Shown one piece after another: positions 11,251 to 24,673 of a DNA stretch of 64,000 bases. The position numbers and the translations under genes are program-made. This DNA is from Chaenocephalus aceratus (taxonomy: Eukaryota; Chordata; Actinopteri; Perciformes; Channichthyidae): the NCBI GenBank assembly GCA_023974075.1, contig CM043801.1, forward strand, positions 18,160,281 through 18,224,280, written 5' to 3'. Numbering within the stretch: the first letter of the stretch is position 1; each line of letters begins with the position of its first letter. The notes under the pieces are model-generated. The model made no database searches. It worked only from the letters and a program-made list of their open reading frames with translations, and was not told the origin of the DNA.

Positions 11251-13425
11251 CAACGAGCGACAAACACGGCTGTGGAGTGCCTGGCGTCTTTTTAGAAGCC
11301 ATCACAGACATTCTCTGACTATCTGAAAAACGTGTGCAACACACATACCTTCCAACAACTTGGCCACAAACACAATTTAGAAACACATGTGTTAAAGCTA
11401 AAACGAACAATCAATTTAAGCCTGAAAAATGACTGCAATTAATACATAATTAGCAGATATACACGAGGATTCATGTGTTGTTATTGACAAATGTATTCGG
11501 CTGATTCATTCCAGTTAATCAAACATTATTTCACCATCACAAAGGAATTATTCCGACATTGCATGAGGGCCTTAAAGCAACTTTGGTGGATTATTGTTGC
11601 TCCTCTTATGACCATTGCATTTGTGTTTTCTGTAATCAGGCAGGTCTAAAGGATTCAGATAAACTAACATCCAACATCAATCTATTTTCCTTGGAGAGGA
11701 GAATATCTGCTCATGTAAGATACACGAGAGAAAAAGCAGGAAAGGATACAACAACCAGATTGTTTTTGTCTTTGTTAGATTTCCTTCCAGTAAAAGCAGC
11801 AACAAACGTTTCCATGTGCTGTGGTATGGAGTCGTGGTACTGCTGTGGGACTGATTGATTAACCCTTAATCTCTTGTCTTGTTACCCCCAACCCTCCTCG
11901 CTGTGCTTCTTAGAGAGTGGAGTAGGTTCAGGACTGAGTGACAGAAATAGAGGGCACGAACAAACAACATCATCAATGTCAATATTGCTGTTGTCTAGAA
12001 AAGCATGCACAATGAAGTGGGAACATCCTTTTCCAGCAGCTCTCAGTGCACAAGTCAAGCTTTACTGCATGAATATGAATGCATACACAATGAAAGGAAA
12101 TGCCCTTTTCGTTTCGATTTACAACGCAGCAACATGACTAAATAATAAAACAAGAACACAAGTCATCTTGTCAGACACATCAACTTCACAGAGTGGCTTC
12201 TATCATTTATGTGCACATACTGTAAGTGGCTAGAGTCATTAAGGAAAGCTCTGAATCCAATCCAGCTGCAGCACTCAATTTGTTTATGTTGTTGACGGTC
12301 TAAACTTGAGAAATCACACTTTCAACCTTACGAATGCATGCACACACACATCATTAGTGGCTACCATCAGCAGCACCCTCTCTGCCGCTGAGGAATGTTC
12401 GTATTCACACAGCTCGTCTGAAGCGTAGGACTGGTCTGAAGGCACATTAGTCAGTGGGAGCTTGAAAGTGTTTCTGCAACAGTGTAACAACCACAATGCA
12501 TTCTGAAATAGGTAAGGAGCCTGTCCCCAAGCAGGTTGCAGGCCTGCTTCTGATGAACACCAGAGGAGTCTCAAAAGACAGAGAGACTGCAGGAGAGGCA
12601 GGCAGACAGACACTGAGGCTATGCCCCTGCTAATGCTTTTTAAAATACATATGTTCTCCATTTTGGGCTCCCATTTAACTCAAATTGCTGTTTTCCAACA
12701 CCCAAACCAACACGTTTTTCAATGGGAGGGTTACTTGATGCACTTACAGAGGATAGCGATCATTTTTAAAGTAGATTACAGTTTTAACCTGTTCTTTGGA
12801 TTAAACCATTTTTGGGGGATATGTCGACATTTCCATTTTTTTTCCCTTTCTTCCTTTTATCACTCGGATTGCTTCAGTACAGTGAAGAGCTGCGGCCTAA
12901 CGGAGCAGAATGTCAGATTACTTACAGCACACCTGAGGGGAAAGGATCTTGTTATCACTGAGCAAAGATTACAAAGGTTCAATTGAACAGGCTGAGGACT
13001 GCAAAAAGAGAATGCTAGGAATCATCTTGTTTGACAGCAGACATTGAATGTGTCATATCAGAAAAAACTACAGGTGTAATTGATGACACCCAGTTCCAGG
13101 GTCCTGTGAATAAGCATGTTGGCTCCCAGGGAAACTGAGCCATCATTAATGAAATGGTGTCTTTAAATGATGATGCTGCAGGGAATTGTGGGACAGCATT
13201 ATGTCCTTTCCTTTGATAAAGGATGGTCCAGTTTCAACCAGCTCTTATCATCGCTGCCACTTACTTCAGGTCATTTCACCCAGTTAAGAACTTCCCTGAG
13301 AAGAAAAAGACAGTTTGAGCTCAGTTAGCCTGTGAGAACACGGTCAAAGCGATGGCCAAGAGAGGTGTTTTACTCATCCTACAACTCCAAATGAGAGTAC
13401 ATGAGTTTTCTATCTCAGATATACT

Positions 13426-13492
13426 CATCATCATCATCATCATCACCATCACCATCACCATCACCATCATCATCATCATCATCATCATCATC
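13426..13492. repeat. (CAT)n tract, LINE 3' tail
   Basis: Plus-strand CAT/CAC triplets. On the minus strand this is (GAT)n directly after an AATAAA at the 3' end of the LINE at 13493-17467, so it looks like the element's tail. Confidence 0.8.
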
Positions 13493-14012
13493 TTTATTTA
13501 AAGAGACTCTTGGTCCATTATTACAAAAATACAACACTCAAATATAAATTAAAAAAGGCAGTTATACCAATGTTTCCACAGAGGTGACTGGTATCGTACA
13601 GCACTGAGACACGGATTTGAAAGCAGCATAATGACAGAGTTATGAGAAACATTCAATCGACAGATGAATTTGTACATCAGACCTCTCAAAAGAGCATGGA
13701 ACGTGTTGACTCGTGCATTACAGAACATTTCACTTGCACTGCACCACCTTGGTTTTCTAAGCAGTATACGCAAACAGTCATTATATGCAACCTGGAGCTT
13801 CCGGAGGCTCGCCTTCTTATACTTGACCCACAAGGGGGCAGTATAGAGAGGAGTGCAATACGCTCTAAAGAGGTTCACCTTAACCTCATCTGAACACCAA
13901 GAGAATTTTCTAGCGAACATGTTGGCTTGTATATATAAGACCACGCCGCTGTCTATACATGTCATCATCATCATCAGCCATTTCATCTGTGATGATGTGT
14001 CCCAGATACTTA

Positions 14013-14836
14013 GGCCCTTTCTCATTTCATCAAATCCCCCTCCTCGACTCCTCGACTCCTCGGTCCTCCGGTAGTGACCCGGAAATGAATTTCAGCGCGC
14101 CATGTTGAAGGACATCTCATTTCTCTCAATGCACTTCGAGGACCGAGCATCGAGCGTCGAGGAGCCTCTCTGGAGGACCCTCTCTGGAGGACCTATAACC
14201 GAGGATACACTGATGGGTCCTCCACGGTCCTCCACGGCTCCTTCGCGGATGCATTTCCGGCAACAGAGATGTTTCAAAGAGTCGTGACGCTCGGCCGGAC
14301 TATCTCAGCCAATGACAGCTCTGCATGCATCCCCTGGATATTATTTTATTAACTGCTTTCATCGCGACGCGATGTTTTACAGTGAGAACAGCTGTGAGGT
14401 CCGTGCAGAAAGCAGAGCAGTGTGTATAATATATATCACTCGTATAACAGGCCTACTCTCTTTATTTGCTTTAGTTTAGTAGATATCTACAAACAAAGAG
14501 TCCATATTTTTCTAAAACCATTTAGTTCTTCACAATAAAATACACAACGGCTGTAGCCTGTTTTAGGAGCTGTATGTGCGTGTGTGTGGTGTAGGTGTGT
14601 GTGGTACAGTGTGTGTGTAGATGCAGCGGACAGACAGGTCTCAGTTGGTTTGGTGTCCTCTGCTTACTTTTAATACTTGTAAATAAAACTTTTGGCCCAT
14701 AATTTATTTTCCTCATTGTAGCGATCAGAGAGGGGAGAGGGGGGGGGATATATCCAGTCTCTGATAGTGTTACGTTACTATGAGTGCTCTGTTTGATTCT
14801 GAAATTGTTTATATTTATATAAATATACATATATAT

Positions 14837-14883
<47 letters not shown>

Positions 14884-15158
14884 GCAAATCAAAGTAAATA
14901 TATAAGTCGTCATGAACACATCTGTCCATCAGACAGAGGGCTGCTGTGCCTCCTGTCATCATTAATGGACGTCTCTTTAAAATGACCGCTCAGAGGAGAG
15001 GAGTTCTCATTTCTCTAACCGCCTGCTGCTTCCACTCCTCTCTCCTCGGTTCCCCTCCTCGGCTCCTCCGCTCGCATCTCCTGTGGGCGGGACTAAGTAT
15101 CGAGGATAGGGATCGAGGAGTGGAGTCGAGGAGGGGAGTTAGAGAATGAGAAAGGGCC
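14013..15158. mobile_element. non-autonomous TIR transposon nested in the LINE
   Basis: A 1,146-bp element with inverted ends GGCCCTTTCTCATT (14013-14026) and AATGAGAAAGGGCC (15145-15158); similarity continues inward as CCCTCCTCGACTCC-type text on both sides. It lies inside the RT frame of the flanking LINE: the coding text stops at ...CNTK on one side and resumes with YLGH on the other, so the boundaries are independently confirmed. The flanks are TTA (14010-14012) and TTC (15159-15161), a possible degenerate 3-bp duplication as made by PIF/Harbinger elements. The interior has many short CGAGGA/CTCCTCG units, a TG microsatellite and no transposase frame. Confidence 0.8.
14845..14881. repeat. 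(TG)18 microsatellite
   Basis: Preceded by an AT-alternating run; lies inside the nested TIR transposon. Confidence 0.95.
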
Positions 15159-18100
15159 TTCGTGTTACAGCAAACAGACAGCACCTGTCCTGACAGGTAG
15201 AATGTTGGAAAACAAAGGTTCTTATCCCCTTTTGCTCTACAGATCATTACAGCGCTCTTCCTAGCATTGTATTTAACGTCAAATTTGACTCCGTAATCAG
15301 AACAAACATTTAGCAACTGTTGAAAACCAGCACTGCTAGGAGAAACAATTGCCAGATCATCGGCATACATAAGATGGTTTACAATCACGTTACCAATCAC
15401 ACACCCTGTTTTACAGACACTTAAATCATCTGATAGATCGTTCATATAGATATTAAAAAGGCTCGGTGAGAGGAGCCCCCCCTGGCGGACTCCATTACCA
15501 ACACCAAATGGCGCCGAGACTGCATTCCCCCCATTTGATCCGCATGCTCTGGTTGGCATACCAATAAGCCAGGATCCTAATTATACTGTTAGGCACACCT
15601 CTTTGTCTCAATTTTAAAAACAGTTTATGATGGTTAACTCGGTCAAAAGCCTTGGAGGCATCAATGAACCAATCAGAACAGTGGAATTCTGTCTTCTATA
15701 TGTTTCTACCATTTCCTTCAAAGCATAGATGCATAGCTCAGTACCATGCTTAGCCTTGAAGCCAAACTGGTTATCTGAGGTACATAAATAAGAACATAGT
15801 CTATCTAACAACATTCTTTCCAGGACTTTGGATAACACACTGGCCAGAGCAATTGGTCTATAGTTATCCAAGCTCCCGACCTTGCCCGCTCTGTCCTTAA
15901 TGACAGGGACCAAGGTAACAGTCAACATGGAGTCTGGCAACACACCATGAGTCATGAGGCCGGTAAAAACAAATGGCAAGAAGAACTGCAACCTTCGGGC
16001 TTGCCAGTTTAAGGTGCTCTGCAGTGATTCGGTCAGAGCCGCATGCTTTGTTATCAGCTAGCTGTGCAATTGCTCCATAAACCTCTTTAGCTGTGATTCC
16101 CACTGTGTCACTTTTCACAACACCACCAACTTTGTAGTCACTTTTAACACAATTAAGTACATGGATAGTAGAGTAATGTTGCCTCCACAACTCAGCTATG
16201 CTATGGGCTCCAGATACTCCCTCTATGGTACACGGTAACGACGTACTGGCGCTGCTCAGAGCTCTCACCTCCTTCCAGACACATCATTATGAAGGAGCTT
16301 TTCAGCCATAGAGTCCGCTCTCAATGTTTCTGTATGTGTGTTGACATAACGAACTGCATATTTATATCTAGCATTTGTACGCTTTTTGAGATCCAGGACA
16401 GGCCCCTCTCTGGGCCTTCCTGCCCGGACCCAGGCCCCAAAAGCATTCTTGGCTTCAGCATATTGATCAGCCACATGTTTATTCCACCCTGGCTTGACGT
16501 TGTGTCTCTTCCTAGAGTAGGTACAGCACGGCCTACTGGCCTCCCATACAGCTCCCACACAATCATACATGTTACAGAGGTCTTCACGGTGAGAGCTTTC
16601 ATTACAACCCACATCAACACACAGAGTTGCCACTTTGGGTAGATATACATCACTCAATAGGACATCAGTTCTCCCATAGTACAATAGCCTATCCTCATTT
16701 GTGAGCTTGGACCAGTCCACTTTAGTGGTACAGGCATTTTTAGCCTCCTGAGACATCTCAGGGAGACTATCACAATCTAGTGACATTACAAAAGGAATGT
16801 GATCTGACATTGATGCCTCATACACAATCTCAATTGATCGTACAATGTCATGGGCATTAGCAGTGCTGATGCAATGCTCAAGCCATGAAGTTGTATGCCA
16901 GGCCTCGCTTATATATGAATAGCTATCTGTAGGCAGAAGTATTTGGCTTGATAATATAAGATTGTTATCATCACAAAACTGTAGCATATGCTTAGCAAAC
17001 CTTTTGTCTGATATGTCAGCATTCATATCACCCACTACATAAACACTGGAGGAATGATTATCAACAATAAAAGAATGTATAAAAGCAAGTCTGTTCAGGT
17101 ATTCATCTTCATTATGCTGTGACTCATACGGTGTATATACATTGAGAATGCTAAACTCCTTGTTATTCATTTTGATCTGTACAGCAATACACCAGTCAAC
17201 TTCAAGCCTGATGACATTAATGACAGCCTCCAGCTTGTTGTGCCACAGGATAGCCACGCCCCCTGCTATCCTTCCTCTCACTATCCCCAGAGATAGGTCT
17301 GTAGTGGACTCACCAGCCCCGTGAAAATTGTCATACTGATATGTTGAGTCCTTTATCCTTATAATCCTACATGGTGTCTCTCTAAGATAGATAACTTCCT
17401 TGCTTTTAGAGCTGTGATGGTTTGGATCAAGAACTGCACAATTGATATCCAGACATGTTCTGATCATTCCTCTCTCATTTTGGCCATCTCCTGTCTTTAT
17501 AACGATTCAGATTGTAGATGCTGCCAACTAAACCCTAGCTTACGGAGTCACATCCCTTTGCTGAGTATATTACCATGCAATAGAAGTGTTTTATTGCTGA
17601 GAATAAAACACAGGAGATAAGCCCGTCTATCTTCGGGAAATCTGCCACGGCGTATTTACGAGAGGCTATTACATCGTATACATCGGCAGTAAAGAAAGAA
17701 GATCTTTTGGCCAATTGGACCTAGAAAGTCTAGAGACTGAATTTAAGTTGTCACCCAAAGGATCTCTAGCAAAACAATTAGGTGCTGTCCGCTGTGAGCT
17801 AGACTAACTAGTAACAAGGAGAGCAGAGTCCCGAATCCTTTTCTGTGTGGAACATTGGTTATAGGTTTCAGGTAATGAACTAGATCGGCCTATTGTGCGT
17901 GTTGCTAGAAGGAAAACCAAACACAACCCCTTGTTCACAAATAGCAATGGGACATTTCGTATCTGCTGACATAAACAGAATAATGAGGACATTCTGTGGG
18001 CCGCTGAGAAGCCCTTTAATGGGGTCAAGTTTATTTTGATGCATTGGGGAGCTATGGGATGGGAGGAGACTTCTTCATATGGAAACAAAACCATAATATA

Positions 18101-19174
18101 TAGCAGTGTTCAGATGCGTTGGATGTGATAAACAGGCATGCTTTTTTATTCTGCTTTGGCAGTAAAACCACGGGTCAAAGCCATTACACATGATGTGAGG
18201 GGTATACTGATTTTTATAATAAATAATATAATGATTGGTGCTTGAAAGATCTGTGCTGATGTTTTTGCTGTTCAGACATAAAGATTGCTTACCTTCTGTG
18301 AATTTAACTTCCACGAATAATGTAAAGGAAGCTAAGCCTTTAGGCAACACTACCCTGTTTTCCTCATCTATTCTTTTTCATAGCCCTTTGTGTGAACGAC
18401 TTTCTCCTGTTCTCCCATCTCCTGCTATCCCCACCTCCACCTCATCATTCCTTCCTAACTTGCACCTCTCTTCTCTTCCCTTTCATCTCCTTTCTCCTTT
18501 CTACCTATTCACATTCCTCTGCTCTCCTCTCTTCTCTTCTGCCACTGCTGTGCCACTGCATTATTGATGCGAGCCTATTATGTGTCAGTGTGGTGGTAGG
18601 GAATGACAAGCATACAGAAAAAAGAGAAACAATTATGAAAAACGTGAAAGAAAGAAAGAAAAGAGCTTTGCTAAGATCCTCAACAGCGTGCACATTTAAC
18701 ATGTCATACGAAGCAGCAAAAGCCTAATGTTAGATGGAGTACACGTCATGTAAGACTCAACAAATGTATTATAAAAAAATTGCATCAGGGTCAACTTTCA
18801 GTTGAGTTGAGAGTATGTTCATTGGGAGAAGCCATATGATACATGTCAGTGACAGACTGCTAAACAAAGAGTGAGTCATAAGATGAAATATACTTCATGT
18901 CAAAGGTGCTTTGAAATTACGTTTTAATGCAGGAAATCTATTTCTTTGTTTTTGTATCTCAAAGGTTATAACTTAGTTAGTGCAGTAATATAATATCAGT
19001 GAATTATTTAAGCTTTACCTCTCGGGTCAGCAGGAGGGAAGGCATCTTTCACCCAAAGTAAACAAGCTGTCAGTGCATTGGTATGCTGCCTGATGGGATG
19101 CCTATGTCCCTCTGCATGTCTGCTGAGTGGTACATAAGTAGCACATAGTGGCAATAAGCCTCCTGCTGCTCCCT

Positions 19175-19313
<139 letters not shown>

Positions 19314-20669
19314 AAGGCACACGAGAGATGCATCCGCATCATAAGGGTAAGCGCCTGAAGCAGTCAAAGTACAGCTAAGCCTTCAAATGAGGTCGTTGGA
19401 AAAATAGACGCTAGAAAATAAATAAACACACACTGAAGATGTATCCGCTAGAGGCGACGCTCAATACCTCATCTGTTGCTCTGTCTTTGTCTGTTTTGCT
19501 CTCACAGAATAGGAAAAAATGTGCTTTTCATCATTGCCAGTTGGTGCTTTTTTATACAAAGTGTGCTTCATACTGAGTCCTTGTAAGCCAACAGTATCAA
19601 TCCAGAAAGTAAATAAACACTGCCATGTTGGATAACATGTGATGGTGACTGAAAAACAACAAAAAACATGTAATTTTGAGATAATAGTGATACACACACT
19701 GCCTCTGGTTCTAATGTGCACAGCTACAGCTATACTGATACTCAAACACTTTTCTGTGGAACTATATGACTCCCTGAATAGGCCCTTCAATCTCTCCTGG
19801 TATCTACAACAAACAGGCAGAGAAGCAACGCAACATCAACGCCATCCAATTCATCTCCTCAGAAAGAGGATGCTTCTCATCGACAGAGGACGGAGAAACT
19901 GCTGCGGCACAACATGCATGATAATAGCAGGCAGATAAGGCAGATAATTGTATATGCTGTATAGCCAAGCATGAGGGGGATTGTGTGATACTCCAACCGC
20001 TGGACAATCACACTTTGACACAATGATAAATAACGGGGGTCTGCAGCTGTTTTGTGAAGTTGGCGAAAAGGTTTATCTGTAATTCACAGCTCATGACCGG
20101 CCCCGTCAACAGCACAGTTATCTTGGACTGCTGTGGATCAGCTGCCAACATTTATAAACCTTTGACCCCTAGCTAAAGCTTTTCAAATCTCAGACCTGCG
20201 AAAACCCTTCTGTGTACATAGATTTGTTTTATCTATAACGACCCTGCTGTGAGTACATAACACGTTATTTGAAAGGGGTTTAAATTAATGCCACATACCA
20301 CACACACTCGCCCTCTATCAGACTGTGCCGGGAAAACTTATAAAGCTGTTCAAACTGGAAGAAGGTTTAGCATAAAAAGGCCCTGATAGGGAAAATGTCC
20401 GCTTCTTTACTTTACCTCATTCCCCTCTGCTTTGTGTGACTTTGCTTGCATGTTTGACCCATTCCTACCATCTTTGACTTACAACACATTACAGAAGAAT
20501 GGCTCTAGATTTGTATAGGACTTTGTGGCTGTGAGTAAATATCTTTCCAACAGCTGGACTAAACTGATAGGCTTGCTAGATTCAAGGACAGTGAATAATG
20601 TACAAATAGTAGAGAAATCCATCCCCTTCTCTATTATCTAGGCTGAAAGGAGAAAGGAAAATAGGTATT

Positions 20670-20671
<2 letters not shown>

Positions 20672-20746
<75 letters not shown>

Positions 20747-20752
20747 GTGTGC
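20672..20752. repeat. (TG)40 microsatellite
   Basis: TG with two substitutions; CA on the clstn2 sense strand. Confidence 0.97.
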
Positions 20753-21039
20753 AGTTGTGTTCCAAAATACACTGAAAAACAGGCGTGTAGATGTCTTTGT
20801 AAAGGTTTCTGTCAGATGTGACATTCCTTCAGTGTTTTTCGATCGATGGAAAATGGAAACCTTTCTCTCACTCCTCTCTGCCAGCTTCCTTTCATCCCTC
20901 CCCTCCCCTCTCAGGGTGAGAATTGCAAAATCAATAGAGCTAAATGGAGTTGCTGCGGAAGCCATTGAGTGTCCTTTCTAAGTGCTGGAGGAACAAGGAC
21001 AGTCAGAGGCAGCTGTGATACCCAGCAGCCACCTCTTCC

Positions 21040-21560
21040 GGTAACACTTTATATTAAGGTACACAAATTAACCATCATCTAGTTGTTAATTAACATGCAT
21101 TTTAGCAGTATATTGGCTCTTTATTAGTCATTATAAAACACTTATTAATGCCTTATTCTACAAGTAATAAGCCATTAGTTGAGACTTTTTCCTCAATAAC
21201 CCTCTAATTAGTGCTTATTTATTGCAAGTAAGGAAGTTGTTGTACATGAGTTTTGGCCTTAATATGCTCTGCTCAATATGGGCCTAATAAGGCAGTAGTA
21301 CCACAAGAATAGTAATTCTACCATAATAACACTTTGCAAATATGATCTATTCTTATGTAACAATTGTTACAACAAGTGTTAATGGTGTCTAAATAACTCA
21401 AAATGAGGTATTTATATCTTAGAATATGTTCCCTATTTTAAAGTGAAGTCTTCTTCATCACCAATAAGCTAGTAGTTTGACTCTAAGTGACCTGAACAGG
21501 TTCCCTATTCTAAAGTTGCCTCCTCTTCACACTTTGTAAATACATTATAGCACACAACTA
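21040..21560. repeat. possible interspersed repeat with GGTAACACTTTA end
   Basis: It starts ggtaacactttatattaagg at 21041, a terminus I recognise as recurring in fish genomes. Similar segments recur inside (ttccctattttaaagt near 21430 and ttccctattctaaagt near 21501). No matching opposite terminus was found, so it may be truncated. Confidence 0.45.
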
Positions 21561-22812
21561 CTGAAACTAGAGAATGCAATTCCTGAAGAAATTGCTAGTG
21601 GGAATGCTTTATGCTGAAAAGCTGACGCTAAGATATGTGAATTTATACGGCATGGATCTTTACTACTTTATATAATAATAAATAATTAAAGTCACTGTTT
21701 TATAACTCCTTGTGCCTGGCAAATGAGAAAAAGATTTCCTGTAAAATATTTAATCAATCTTTCAAACTATTACTATTCAATAAATAACTCAAAAGTAATG
21801 TTGATATGTGTGCAGAAACAAGATCATAATGGATTTAAGAACAGAAAATCTTGTGATAAAGTACCATTGTGAAAACAATTACCATATTGTTGGTGTTGGA
21901 TGACTGTTATCAATAACACAAAATAATAACTTAAAAGATTTATGTGCCTGGATTTTCAATGTAGTTATTGTGCAGTCAACCAATAGGCATGTTCCATAAA
22001 TCCAAGAAGAATATTATATTTGTTAAGGATTGGGGCAGTTTTCAAAAGCACTGCTCACTTCTGAAATATCGTGTGCTGCTCCAGGGCACACATCAGATTT
22101 TCATTTCAGCATCTCACATTCAAAAGAAATGGTTTGGTTCTAGACTCAATCATTTTGCACTGACATTCAACACGAAGATAGGCCAGAATTGTTTAAAAGA
22201 AAAGAGGTGAAGACACCAGTTTCTCTGTGGAAAGTAGCCTTTCGTCGATCCAGCTGAAAGACATGTTTTCCCACAAGAATCCATCAAAGCAGTTTCACTA
22301 ATGTACTGCTCTTTCCACCTGCATGTCAACTCAATAAAGAAGTTGAGTGCACAACATGTTCAAATATGCAGGAAGTCACTACCATAAAAAGCACATTATG
22401 GCAACGTGAGTACAGCAAACTGCACTCGACTTCACAGATTGATGATCATAGAGTTGTTTCCTTCACTTGCCCAAATGGGCTGTGCTCCTATGATGTCATA
22501 TCTCATTAACCTAAAGCCTCCATTTATATTTCATGAAAGTTTCTGCACAAGCGAGTTGTACTGTAACTCATCACATATTCTCTTTGACTGCAAAACATGC
22601 TTCCTCTGTGACACTCCGCAAGAGTTAGAGGAGCAAATGGGATCCCTGTTATCGATGTACTGTCAGTGTGAAAGGGAGAGAAAAAGAGGAGAATAGAGGA
22701 AAGATAATAAGGAACAGAAAGAAGGAGAGAGGAAGACGGAAATACAACTTGGGGTCATTTGCTCTTTTGCTAAGAAAACTCAGCAGTCACTACTTGGCTG
22801 CCCTTCTCTTTG

Positions 22813-22813
<1 letters not shown>

Positions 22814-22860
<47 letters not shown>
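22814..22860. repeat. (CA)23 microsatellite
   Basis: Uninterrupted AC on the plus strand in intron 9. Confidence 0.97.
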
Positions 22861-22862
<2 letters not shown>

Positions 22863-23734
22863 CTTTGGGCCTCAGGAGAGAAAAAACACTGGATCGAGAA
22901 AAACCCTTTTCAATCTACCTTTGACCTAGAACAAACAATCACAGGGTTGGAGGGTACACACCGGCACAGGAGGAGATAGTGCCAACAAAGACTCACTGGG
23001 ATATTTGCCTGCACACAAAGACTGACTGCATAGCACAAGAAGACTAAGCCTTGTACAGTCATTTTTTCCATGCATGATGAAATAGTAAATTGGGTAAATC
23101 CAGCATTACAGTTCTCATAAGAGTAGACAAACATGCTGATGCAGGGTCACACAGCCATGGGCACAAATAGACAGAAAGACCCAAATACAATACAAATCTC
23201 TTATAATCTGCTTAGTGCAGCAAAAACTCCTAATATCTTGCTGTAATCATGAAGCATGTTCTAACAATTTCAGTGTGAGTTAGGCATATGTTGATCCCAA
23301 GGCTGAATAATTAGATCAGATTTACATCTACGATCCATTATTAGTTATCCAGGGAGAGTTGTGTAATGGAGACATTTTGGTTTATCATGATTGCATTTTT
23401 ATATCTTTTTTTAAAGTAATATTTTCTTCACAAAGCGTCCGCCTGGTGAAAAACACGACTAGACGACCTTCAGCCGGTTCTCATTATTGAGCAATACTTT
23501 CTGACTTTCTTTCAAGACAATTTCTGAAGGACTTAAACATTCACCACTTCATATTGGAACATTGAATATAAACCTTTATATTCAGATAACATACCTGCCC
23601 AATGTGCGTATTCTTTTGTAGAACTCAGAGGTTATATACCAGTGTGTACATCTGCAGGATATTTAAAGTAGGAAAAGCACTGTGCAACAGAAAATACATT
23701 TGAATATATATAATCTGTGAAGCTGAAGCAACTT

Positions 23735-23900
23735 CATATGTTCCAATAGATCGGTGCAGTGACGCTTCCTAAGACCCGGAAGTACTGTAAGCTGCGCATG
23801 GGTTCCTTCCGGTTCCCTCGACCAAAAAGCAATGCAATTTCTCCATAGGGTTTTGGAAAATAGCTCGAAATAAGGTTTGTGGTTGACAAACATTTAAGAG
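23735..23900. repeat. possible interspersed repeat fragment
   Basis: The GC-richer text near 23780-23900 (cccggaagtac, ccggttccctcgacc, gctcgaaataagg) shares wording and composition with the interior of the hAT-like element near 3690-3780. No termini seen. Confidence 0.3.
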
Positions 23901-24103
23901 ACGGATCACGTTTTGTTCAGTCGAATAATCTCCACATGTCTACCTCTATACTTTTATAATGTTCGAATCATAAATCTATCGATTCGATTTATGATACGGT
24001 AAATTAGTTTAACAACTCTCCAGAAGCAAAGACAGACAATAGAGACGCGCTGCTGGTTGAGCTATTACCTCTAACTAGACAGACTTTCCACTGTGGGCCT
24101 ATT

Positions 24104-24105
<2 letters not shown>

Positions 24106-24173
<68 letters not shown>
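24106..24173. repeat. (TG)34 microsatellite
   Basis: Plus-strand TG, hence (CA)34 in clstn2 pre-mRNA, lying about 170 nt downstream (in transcript sense) of the (UG)100 tract at 24345-24545. Confidence 0.98.
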
Positions 24174-24179
<6 letters not shown>

Positions 24180-24342
24180 TGAGAGTGAGTGCATAGGATA
24201 ATAGTGTCTTCCACCCTCTTATCTCATGCAGCGAGCAGAAGAAAGTGATTGAGGGCCTCCGGTAATTAGAATGGAGAGCCTCTCCTTTCACTAGGCAAAT
24301 AATGATAGCCCTTCACCTGATGTAGAATATCACCCTGAATCT

Positions 24343-24546
<204 letters not shown>

Positions 24547-24551
24547 CTCAC

Positions 24552-24673
24552 CTGCTCCAGTTTCCAGTGGAACTCGGCGGGTCTGAAAGTGTCGACCTGG
24601 GTGACATCTCTCCTGAGCAGGAACACCAGGCGGCAGTTGTGGACGTACAGAGAGTAATGATGGCGGTTCATCT
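24552..24673 (-). CDS. clstn2: clstn2 exon 9: LNS domain, middle part
   Basis: A 122-nt exon after CTCGCAG. Its first two bases finish a Glu codon, 40 codons follow and it ends in phase 0 before donor GTGAGC. The peptide is EMNRHHYSLYVHNCRLVF, LLRRDVTQVDTFRP, AEFHWKLEQ. MNRHHYSLYVHNCRL and RPAEFHWKL are calsyntenin LNS signatures. The donor is exceptional in context: after the six bases GTGAGC the sense strand runs straight into about 100 uninterrupted TG units (24345-24545). The exon itself is intact and in frame with exons 8 and 10. Confidence 0.95.

Larger units (their letters stand above)
13426..17467 (-). mobile_element. APE-type LINE, decayed and split by a transposon
   Basis: A minus-strand non-LTR retrotransposon. 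The frame at 16265-17467 (400 codons) is an apurinic-type endonuclease: VVGDMNADISD and MSDHIPFV are its catalytic-type motifs. Downstream pieces in shifted frames carry the RT: DNYRPIALASVLSKVLERM (about 15800-15890), FIDASKAFDRVNHHKL (about 15640), GVRQGGLLSPSLFNIYMN and MYADDLAIVS (14990-15559). The C-terminal part lies at 13549-14010 (SWCSDEVKVNLFRAYCTPLY). The 3' end is AATAAA plus (GAT)n. A TIR transposon (14013-15158) interrupts it. At least three frame breaks make it inactive. A further 350 bp to about 17813 may belong to its 5' region. The clade is unassigned; the (GAT)n tail would fit RTE/L2-type groups. Confidence 0.85.

Noticed and set aside
12621..12986. 121-codon open frame on the plus strand
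   Set aside because: Composition is hydrophobic and random-looking, there is no motif, and no neighbouring exon signals support it.
14092..14287. Open frames on both strands inside the TIR transposon
   Set aside because: Symmetric short frames over CGAGGA-type repeats; no transposase motif.
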